Source of the DNA: Zanthoxylum bungeanum
Lineage: Eukaryota; Streptophyta; Magnoliopsida; Sapindales; Rutaceae
Assembly (NCBI GenBank): GCA_019454045.1
Contig: SKCR01035568.1
Span: 1-64,000 of the forward strand
Reading direction: 5' to 3'
DNA length: 64,000 bases
The notes under the pieces were generated by a model. The model was not told the origin of the DNA, ran no database searches, and was given only the letters and a program-made list of their open reading frames with translations. Within the stretch, counting starts at the first letter, position 1. Every line of letters begins with the position of its first letter. Positions 55,560 through 64,000 of this stretch are shown in pieces. A program made the translations under genes and the position numbers.

Positions 55560-57060
55560 TAAGCAAAATCTTAGAATCTAAGGATTTTCATAAAATTTAG
55601 AAAAATCTGATGAATTATTTGGATGAATTTTTTGTTGAATTCATATTTATCTTGATCTGTTAATTTATTAATTGATCCAATTTTTAAGCATATAAGTTTA
55701 TTGGATAAATTATTAAATCAGACCTGTGAATTTTTGGATTTATAAAATATTAAAATTTGGTGAAAAGAAGTTTGGATATGAAATTGGGAACTCAAATACT
55801 CGATCTGTATGAAGAAACCAGGTTTTGAAGCAAAAGCAAAATCGCTTTCGCATAAATGAGTTTGCCTTTACGGCTTTAATTTTTTTTTTTTTTTTTTTTT
55901 TTTTGGCTTTTTTAGATTAAAAAAAATTGGAGAACCAAGGGCATTCAGTGGGGCTGCCAACAGCTTCTCAAAGTAAGCCGAGCCCGGCAAAAAAAAATTC
56001 GGCCCGGGCCCGGGCTGTCATCGAGTCGGGCTCAGGCTCGGGCCGGGTTTGACTCGGGTAAGATTTTTTATTAAAAAAATTTATTATATAAATATATATA
56101 TATTTTATAAATAAAAAAATTTATTTATTTGTTTTTTCCACCCCAGGCCGGGCCCGGGCCATTTTGCCATCCCTATCTCAAAGAAGCTGTCTGGCGCACG
56201 CCCAGCTCATTTTTTACAAATATCGATCATGCCCCTGAATAATAGCATACATGTCCCTCGTTATTATAATTTGATCTATGAACTTCATTTTGACTTCAGT
56301 TTTATCTCAGAATTCACATTTAAAGTCATAATTGATTATTTATGACAATTTAAGCGATAAATTGTTATCTCATTAAGTTTCTTTATACATGAGTATTCAT
56401 TTGTTAAAGGGAATTAATTGTTTCTCATAAAGAAAATTTCAATACAATTAATTTATTTGTGACACAAAGATAATTATAAAGATAATTATAAGGAATTAAT
56501 TTATCTCATAAATTATGTCACAATATTCAGGAATGTTATTTTATAGACAATTCAACCCATTATCTATAAAGAATAAAATTACATTATTAAGGTTAATTTT
56601 TAAGATAGTATAAAGTGTATCCCGATGTGAGAAATGCTTATGAGTTTAGTGAAACTATAGCCACCAAAATGACATTTTCACTGAATCTTTTAAGTGATGA
56701 TGGTCTCGCATGTTTTAATGATGTTTCTATTTTTTGATGTGCAATCTTTTGTCCAAAGATGTGGATTGTATGTTAAATTTTAGAAATGTTACATATGAGA
56801 TATATGGTTAGGAATGATCTAATCTGAGTGGTTTATTCACCAAAATGTGGTAAACTTACGAGAATTGGATAAGTTTTTGAATCGTCTTATATGAAGAATT
56901 TTTAATTTTATATTGTATATTCTACCCAAAGATGTTTATATAGTGATGTGCTAAAATTCTTGGTATAACACTCTTTTATGACTTGGAGTATTATTTATTA
57001 TCTTGTGTTGTGCTTAAACTAAAGAATTGAATTGTTATTTATTCAACACTGTGACTATAT
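55560..57060 (+). other. Element 6 leader, no gene
   Basis: Non-coding A/T-rich leader with a T homopolymer near 55880-55904 and the MITE described separately. No open frame of interest. Confidence 0.5.
55974..56175. mobile_element. hAT-type MITE (202 bp)
   Basis: A perfect 8-bp duplication TCTCAAAG flanks it (55966-55973 and 56176-56183), as made by hAT transposons. The right end reads TAGGGATGGCAAAATGGCCC inward on the minus strand, followed by GGGCCCGGCC; the left end TAAGCCGAGCCCGGC is eroded. The centre is A/T-rich. No coding sequence; it relies on a hAT transposase. Confidence 0.75.
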
Positions 57061-57850
57061 AGATGTTAACTGGCTCCAATTTTAAAGTGTGAAAAAGAGA
57101 TGTGGAGTTGGCTATGGAATTAGCAGATATTGATCTTGCTATGACTACTCCTAAGCCAGCTGATATTTACGGTACTGATACAGATAAGCAGCTGCATACA
57201 GTATGCCATAAGTCAAATCGTATGTGCTATTTGACTATAAAGAGATCCATTCCTGAGCATTTACTAAGTGGTCTTCCATAAACCAATATAGCAAAAGATT
57301 TCCTCACAGTTGTATCTGAAAGATACAAAGTCTCAATCATTACAGATTTTGGTACTTTTCTGTAACAATTATATTCAATGAAGTACTACGGTAATGGAGG
57401 TGTTAGGGGGTACATTTTGATGATGGTCCATATTCAGAACAAGTTGAAAAATCTTAACATTGTTTTTCCTGATGCTTACATAGTCCTCAAACATTGAATA
57501 CTCTGCCTCCAGAGTTTGGTACAATTATAACTACTTACAATTCGAGGGAAGAATCATGGAATATTAATGATTTCATTGTCATATGTTTTGTTGAGGAAGA
57601 GAAACTCAAGGATGGGCATATAGATGCAGCTCTCATTGTTTCTAAGCCATGCAAGAAAGGTAAGAAATCTAAATTTTCAGCTTTTGGTAATGTTCAAGTT
57701 ATAATAAAACTGGTCAGACAAGTGTTGTGGGTGGTACTAAAGGTGTCTTTAAGAAAGAACTTAAATATTTCATTTTTAAAAAGAAAAGGCATAAGAATTC
57801 AGAGTGTTCCAAATATATAGTTTGGTTAGAGAAACATGAGCATGCGAGTA
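57061..57850 (+). pseudogene. Element 6 gag, decayed
   Basis: Traces of copia gag in changing frames: DVELAMELADIDLAMTTPKP, DKQLHTVCHKSNRMCYLTIK (57100-57240), FPDAYIV, then LNTLPPEFGTIITTYNSREE (57490-57560) and a zinc-knuckle remnant FKKKRHKNSECSKY (57774-57822). Stops are frequent; the start codon is not clear. Confidence 0.7.
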
Positions 57851-58634
57851 ACTCCTTGGTTCTTATTGTATGTGAATCCAATTTTGTTAATGCCACATCC
57901 AATTCTTGGTGGCTTAACAGTGGAGCAACCAATCACGTTGCTTTCACTTTGCAGAGATTCATAAACAAGAGGAAACCAAATAAGGATGAGCTCAAGCTCA
58001 TAGTTGGCAATAATGAATGAGTGGATGTATATTATGTTTGAGATGTTTGTTTAAAACTAGGCTCAAATTATGAACTTATTTTGTCAAGTGTTTTGTATGT
58101 ACCATTTTTTAGACAAACAATGTTATGCTTTTGAGTTTAATACATGTTTTGTATCTGTATATTTTAACTCAAATAAAGTTGCCTATTGTGTTTTGTTATA
58201 TAGATTGTACAGTCATGCATGGGATCAAGTCTATTCCAATTCATATTGAACACGTTGCCAAAAGACCCTTTATAAAAGAAAAGTCATACATGTTGTGGCA
58301 TAAAAGACTTCGCCACATTTCTAGGGAAATAGTAGAAAGGTTAATAAAGTATGATATCCTACCTACTCTTGACTTTATTGACCTAGAAATATGTGTTGAT
58401 TGTTATAAGGATAAACTAATCAAAATCAAGAAAAAAGAATCCACTCGTAACTCTGATATTTTACAAATTATTCATACAGATATAAGTGGACCTTATTTAC
58501 CAATAATTTACAATAATAAGTATTATATAACATTCATTGATGATTTTTCCCGATATAGATATTTGTACTTGATTAAAGAAAAATCTGAAGCCCTTGATAA
58601 ATTCAAGATCTTCAAGATTGAAGTTGAGAAATAG
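57851..58634 (+). pseudogene. Element 6 protease and integrase N-terminal part
   Basis: The protease site reads NSWWLNSGATNHVAF, with Asn where the catalytic Asp of WWLDSGAT is expected, so it is inactive. The frame 58125-58634 then gives LWHKRLRHISREIVERLI (integrase zinc-binding His pair), CVDCYKDK (Cys pair) and the core start IIHTDISGPYLPI with the first Asp, then FIDDFSRYRYLYLIK. It runs into the triplicated segment. Confidence 0.85.
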
Positions 58635-60188
58635 ATGGGAAAAATTATCAAATTTTTAGGTGTGGCCGGGGTGGTGAGTATTATGATAAACATGGGGTCA
58701 GTGGACAAATAAATGGACTATTTGTCAGATACTTAGAAGATTGTGAAATAGTAAGTCAATTTACTATGTCAGGTAGTCCTAAACGAATGAGGTGCCCGAA
58801 ATGTGGAATCACACCCTTCAAGAGATGGTATAGAGTATGATATTTAGAACTAATCTTCCAGACTTCCTTTGGGGTGAGGCAATTAAAACAACCCTATACA
58901 TCCTTAATAGAGTTCCAAGTAAGTCTGTTTCTAGAACTCTTTTTTGAAAATGGATTGGTAAAACCTAGCACGATCACCTCCATGTTTGGGGATATCCTTC
59001 AAGTAACCCTTTATAATCTCACTGATGGTAAGTTGCAATCCAGATCTGTTTGTTGCTATTTTATAGATAACCTGATCATTTTAAAGGCTACAGATTCTAC
59101 TATAAAGAATGAGGTTCCAGGATTGTAGAATCACAGATTGAAGTTGAGAAATAGATGGGAAAAATTATCAAATTGTTAGGTGTGGCCGGGGTGGTGAGTA
59201 TTATGATAAACATGGGGTCAGTGGACAAATAAATGGACTATTTGTCAGATACTTAGAAGATTGTGAAATAGTAAGTCAATTTACTATGTCAGGTAGTCCT
59301 AAACAGAATGAGGTGCCCGAAATGTGGAATCACACCCTTCAAGAGATGGTATAGAGTATGATATTTAGAACTAATCTTCCAGACTTCCTTTGGGGTGAGG
59401 CAATTAAAACAACCCTATACATCCTTAATAGAGTTCCAAGTAAGTCTGTTTCTAGAACTCTTTTTGAAATATGGATTGGTAGGAAACCTAGCATGATTCA
59501 CCTCCATGTTTGGGGATATCCTTCAGAAGTACCCCTTTATAATCTCACTGATGGTAAGTTGCAATCCAGATCTGTTTGTTGCTATTTTATAGGATAACCT
59601 GATCATTTTAAAGGCTACAGATTCTACTATAAAGAATGAGGTTCCAAGGATTGTAGAATCACAGATTGAAGTTGAGAAATGATGGGAAAAATTATAATTG
59701 TTAGTGTGGCCGGGGTGGTGATTAATTATGATAAACATGGGGTCAGTGGACAAATAAATGGACTATTTGTCAGATTACTTAGAAGATTGTGAAATAGTAA
59801 GTCAATTTACTATGTCCAGGTAGTCCTAAACAGAATGAGGTGCCCGAAATGTGGAATCACACCCCTTCGGAGATGGTATAAGGTATGATATTTAGAACTA
59901 ATCTTCCAGACTTCCTTGGGGTGAGGCAATTAAAATAACCCTATACATCCTTAATAGAGTTCCAAGTAAGTCTGTTTCTAGAACTCTTTTTGAAATATGG
60001 ATTGGTAGGAAACCTAGCATGATTCACCTCCATGTTTGGGGATATCCTTCAGAAGTACCCCTTTATAATCTCACTGATGGTAAGTTGCAATCCAGATCTG
60101 TTTGTTGCTATTTTATAGGATAACCTGATCATTTTAAAGGCTACAGATTCTACTATAAAGAATGAGGTTCCAGGATTGTAGAATCACA
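58617..60188 (+). repeat. Triplicated integrase segment (three tandem copies of about 525 bp)
   Basis: Three head-to-tail copies start at ATTGAAGTTGAGAAAT: 58617, 59137 and 59665 (periods 520 and 528), the last ending near 60188. Each encodes the integrase C-terminal half (MWNHTLQEMV, LPDFLWGEAIKTTLYILNRV, HLHVWGYPS). They differ mostly by single-base gains and losses. A normal copia element has this segment once. Confidence 0.9.
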
Positions 60189-61383
60189 AACAGCTAAGTT
60201 CTTGGAATTTGATGTGGCTGATAAAGAGAATCATACAGAAATCTCAAATCAATGACAACACACCAGAATTATTCATATATCTATACCCATACAAGCTGAG
60301 ACCTTAGAGCCTACACGTGCGACTAATCCAATTATGGAGGAGGAACCCATACAGGTAAACGAGTTTCTGCCATTACAGGATATAACTGCAGAGGTTCCAT
60401 TAAGAAGGTCAATCGGGGTAAGGCGGTTTGGTGTTCCCTCTGATTATGAAATTTATTTAAATGAGATTGGTTCTGAAATAAGTCATTGTGCTGATCCAAT
60501 AACTTTAAAAAAAATCTATTTCTAGTTCTCAATCTGATCTATGGTGGAATGCAATTAGGGATGAAATGTAATCTATGGGATATAATGCTGTTTGGGAGCT
60601 TATTGAATTACTTGAAAGTTGTAGACCTATTGGCTGTAAATGGGTCTATAAGACCAAGAAAGACTCCAAAGGGAATATTGATAGGTTTAAAGCCAGATTA
60701 CTTGCTAAGGGATTTACTCAGATAGAAGGAATTGATTACACTGAATTTTTTTCTCATATATCTTCTAAATATACATTAGAGTAATCATGGCACTAGTAGC
60801 TCATTATTATTAAAAGCTACATCAGACGGATGTTAAAAATGCATTCTTAAATGTAGAATTAAGTGAAGAGGTCTATATGGTACAACCTGAAGGATTTCAG
60901 AAAGATGGTGAATATCATAATGTTTGTAGACTTAAAAAGTATATCTATGGTTTGAGACAAGCCTCTCGTCAGTGGTATCTTAAGTTTGACAGTGTAATTT
61001 TCTCTTTAGGCTTTGTGGAAAGTAAAGTTGATAGATGCATATATATCAAGATCGGTGGGAGTAAATTTATCTTTCTCATGCTTTATGTAGATGATATTTT
61101 ATTTGCTTGTAACAATCTAGGAATGTTGCATGAGGTAAAACAGTTATTGTCGAGGCATTTTGATATGAAAAATCATCGGGAAGTATCTTTTGTTCTGGGT
61201 ATTGAAATCCATAAAGATAGAACTCGAAAGGTATTATGTCTCTCTCAAAAGGCATACATTGAGCGGAAACTGAAGAGATTCAATATGCATGATTGTAAAT
61301 CTTGGGATGTGCCAATTGCTAAGAGTGATAAATTTAGCCTGACACAGTCACCCGAGAATGAAGTTGAGAGAGAGTTCATGTAG
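60189..61383 (+). pseudogene. Element 6 reverse transcriptase, broken
   Basis: Linker RRSIGVRRFGVPSDYEIYLN (60400-60460), then RT blocks CKWVYKTKKDSKGNIDRFKA with RLLAKGFTQIEGIDYTE (60640-60750), VQPEGFQKDGEYHNVCRLKK, IYGLRQASRQWYLKF and the catalytic LYVDDILFA (61083-61109), then SFVLGIEIHKDRTRKVLCLS. Stops at 60782 and in 60785-60870 and a TAG at 61381 split it. YVDD aspartates intact. Confidence 0.9.
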
Positions 61384-62015
61384 GAAGTGTCATATGCCAG
61401 TGTAGTAGGAAGCCTGATGTATGTACATGTATGCACTAGGCCTGACATTGCATTTGCAGTTGGTCTACTAGAAGATTTTTATCTAATCCTGGAAAAGAAC
61501 ATTGGACTGCTACCATTAGAGTTTTTCGATATCTTAAGGGGACTAAAGATTACATGTTGACATACAGAAAGATTTAAAATCTTGAACTAGTTGGGTATAC
61601 GGGCTCTAACTTTGCTAGTTGTTTAGATGATGGACAATCTACCTCGGGATATGTGTTTATGCTAGCAAGTGGGACTATATCTTGGAAAAGTATCAAGTAG
61701 ACATTAGTAACTTCTTCCACAACGCAGGCTGAGTTTGTAGTATATTTTGGTGTAGCATCACAAGCTGTTTGTCTATGAAATCTCATTACAGAATTGTCAA
61801 TTATTGACTATATTTCTAGACGTATAAGGTTATATTGTGAAAATCTTTTAGCTGTATTATTTATGAAAAATAATAAGAATATCACTGGGTCAAAACATAT
61901 GGAGGTCAAATACTTGACAATAAAATAGCGAATAAGAAATGTGACATTATTGTAGAGCATACAGTACATATAATATGATTGTTGATCCTTTGACCAAAGG
62001 TCTTTGACCCATTGT
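61384..62015 (+). pseudogene. Element 6 RNase H, broken
   Basis: VSYASVVGSLMYVHVCTRPD (61387-61446), then GYTGSNFASCLDDGQSTSGY (61592-61650), ISWKSIK followed by a TAG, and SSTTQAEFV; the end is near 62010 with SKHMEVKY and a broken tail. The order and motifs are those of copia RNase H. Confidence 0.85.
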
Positions 62016-62670
62016 TTATGAAAAGTGTGTTGCTTGTATGGGTTTGGTAAAGTCTTTTGATACCCTAGGTTAGTAGGATACAACATTGCTTTTTGTTTTT
62101 TTGTTTGTATGTTTATACATGCATTTTGTATATTTTGCAATGATTAACTATAAAGGCGCATATTCATTGGAAGATATTAATGTTTATTGTTTGATATATC
62201 ATTGTATAAAGTCTTATGATGGGTGTCAATTATAAGCATTGGCTTGAGGCGTAAAGTTACAAATCCTTGTTGGTATGTCTTGTGACACATAAAGTTTATC
62301 TCGAGATAATAAAGAAAAATAGACATACATGTTTATTATTTAAGCCTTTATTTCTCATGAGTGTCTGGGTTGCATAAAGTAGAGAAATTGGTGACCGATA
62401 AGAGAAAATAACACATGAATTTTAGATCATAAAGTGAGTGCTATTGTATCTTACTGCTTTATCACATATTGTTCATGTCAATAAGGTTGTTTGATATACG
62501 CGACCATGAAATGGACTATGTTGCATTATAATATAGCTAGCGCCATGATTCTATATCTATGATTTTATTGGATGAAATGGTATACTATAGTTATTTCTGA
62601 ACCAATATTGGATCCATAAAGTATTCTTAGCATTAAAACATTCAAATTTGATATCGCCCAAGTGGGAGAA
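62016..62670 (+). other. Element 6 3' untranslated region and polypurine tract
   Basis: No gene. The purine tract CCAAGTGGGAGAA ends at 62670 directly before the 3' LTR. Confidence 0.65.
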
Positions 62671-63317
62671 TGTTGGAATATTTTATTCTAATTTTATTAT
62701 GGGATGCTATTAAATAGGTTTTAATAAAACACTAAGATAATTGGTTTTGTAATAGAAATTGTGAAGCCCAATTTTCACATCTAATAAAGTAGAATGGACT
62801 CTATATTAATTGATGTATGGAAATTTGAGCGGGCTTTGTAATGATTATGGGCTTTTGATTGGTGAGCTCATTACACTCCATAAATTAGTGAGATAAAGTT
62901 TCACTCTCGCTCTCCTAATATAGCTTACTCTATAAGTTTCCTCAATAATTATTGGTTTCTCTCTCTTAATAGAAGGTGATTATTATTAAAGGCCAAAAGC
63001 TTCTTGATTAAGCTTGCATAACTGAGATGTGATGCATGCTGAATAGCTTCAAACCTCAATTATGCCTATATAATTAATTCATAAATGAATGAAATTGAGA
63101 AGCATTTACGAGAGAGAAATAGAAGCATAAGTTTCTTACCATCAAAAATGGGGAGCAAATGATGATCTTCTCAGTGCAAATATTCAACAGATCTATCAAA
63201 ATTTTCTACTCCATTTATGGATTCTAAATAAAGTACGCTATTAGAATCATCAAAATAATTCTTTAATTTATATTTTAAGCTCTTATAATAAAGGTCTTGT
63301 ATAGATAAATCCTAACA
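62671..63317 (+). repeat. Element 6 3' LTR (647 bp)
   Basis: Starts TGTTGGAATATTTTATTC and ends GATAAATCCTAACA. Matches the split 5' LTR with many substitutions and a length difference, so element 6 is clearly older than element 5. Confidence 0.88.
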
Positions 63318-63589
63318 AAATTTCATATTTGAAATACAAATTTTATATCTAAATTTTCTTTAACTTATAATTAATTAATGGAAAAGAAAACATGCCTCGG
63401 TAAAACAAATGCCAAATCTAATAATCCAAACATGCTGTAAGTCCCCCTTGTTTAATTTCCGAATTACAACTAAATCATGATTAATTTCGAATAACCAATT
63501 TTCCCGCCTCTTCACTTCTCATCTCTCTCTTGAAAAATCTAAAAGCTTCGCTTCTTATATGTATCCATAGATTCAAGTTCATACTATAT
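63318..63589. other. Spacer, no gene
   Basis: A/T-rich, with nothing recognisable. Confidence 0.5.
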
Positions 63590-64000
63590 TGTTGTAAATT
63601 CTCTAAATATAGAGTTTGGATAGTTGAGGGTCATGTCCCTTGAGTAGTGCCCTATAGGAAAGGCACTAACATGTAGGGACATGTCCTATAAAATTGAAAG
63701 AACACTCTTTTAGGCTCCAAATGGTTTAAGGAATGGGTATAACTCTTAGGAGGGTTACACCCCAATCCAAAGGGTGCCCTCAAAGGCACCCTTCCATGCC
63801 TATATAAGGGAGACATATGTTCTTTCTTAAGATCCAGAAAAAAACTAGAGATCTCATACATTATGTCTTAGAAAGTCTAGTAAGAGAGAAGTTTCCACAA
63901 TTGTCCTTGTTCATGTTCTTGTGAAAGGAGTGCCCCTTCAACAAGAAGAATCCAAGTAATCCTGAGAGGACGTTAGCCATAAAATCCGTAGAGCACCGAC
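63590..64000 (+). repeat. Probable start of a further LTR with promoter
   Basis: TGTTGTAAATTCTCTAAATA could be an LTR start. GCCTATATAAGGGAG near 63798-63812 is a strong TATA box, and the sequence after it (GATCCAGAAAAAAACTAGAG) looks like a leader. The far end lies beyond the window, so LTR status is not proven; a host promoter is the alternative. Confidence 0.4.

Larger units (their letters stand above)
50021..63317 (+). mobile_element. Element 6: Ty1/copia retrotransposon, decayed
   Basis: The 5' LTR is in two pieces (50021-50295 and 55096-55544) around element 5, and the 3' LTR is at 62671-63317. Gag, protease, integrase, RT and RNase H follow on the plus strand in copia order. Flanks AAAAT (50016-50020) and AAATT (63318-63322) are a possible, imperfect target duplication. 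It also carries a hAT-type MITE (55974-56175) in the leader and a triplicated integrase part (58617-60188). Confidence 0.88.

Overview
This 64 kb window is plant nuclear DNA, probably from an angiosperm, and it consists almost wholly of nested LTR retrotransposons. I see no rRNA gene, no tRNA gene and no ordinary host gene in place. The evidence is the presence of Ty3/gypsy Athila and Tat lineages, Ty1/copia elements, a hAT-type MITE and a CACTA-like end, with long A+T-rich LTRs and plant-type primer-binding sites. The species cannot be named from the sequence.

Layout. 1-7838: the 3' part of a Ty3/gypsy element of Athila type (element 1, + strand; decayed RT, RNase H and integrase, a 3' cargo region, 3' LTR at 5677-7838). 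Its cargo region carries a full-length intronless LOG-like (cytokinin riboside monophosphate phosphoribohydrolase) gene copy at 3683-4334. 7839-15809: a Ty1/copia element on the minus strand whose left LTR is cut at the edge of element 1. 15810-26184: old LTR-like sequence holding element 2 (16891-21415, a short minus-strand relative of element 1 without gag-pol) and a solo LTR of the same superfamily (22014-24160). 26185-27371: the tail of a small copia element (RNase H plus LTR). 27743-49274: a Tat-lineage Ty3/gypsy element on the minus strand (element 3; perfect 5-bp duplication ATTGG) with two RNase H domains and a large antisense ORF of plant-mobile-domain type. Its gag is split by element 4 (38688-48085; perfect duplication GTCAT), a non-coding LTR element full of tandem repeats. 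49275-50020: a G-homopolymer stretch and a CACTA-like end. 50021-63317: a decayed Ty1/copia element on the plus strand (element 6). Its 5' LTR is split by element 5 (50296-55090; perfect duplication CGCTT), a gag-only Tat-type element, and its integrase segment is present in three tandem copies. 63318-64000: probably the start of another copia LTR.

How the pieces relate. The nesting gives an order of events: copia before element 1; element 3 before element 4; element 6 before element 5. The non-autonomous elements (2, 4, 5) lack pol and would need enzymes from relatives such as elements 1 and 3. Elements 1 and 2 share their 3' region, including a hairpin, a duplicated block and a purine tract. 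Element 2 therefore shows the empty version of the site that holds the LOG copy in element 1. That copy is flanked by the 10-bp direct repeat CAGGTATTAT, which is the strongest sign of an unusual event in this window.
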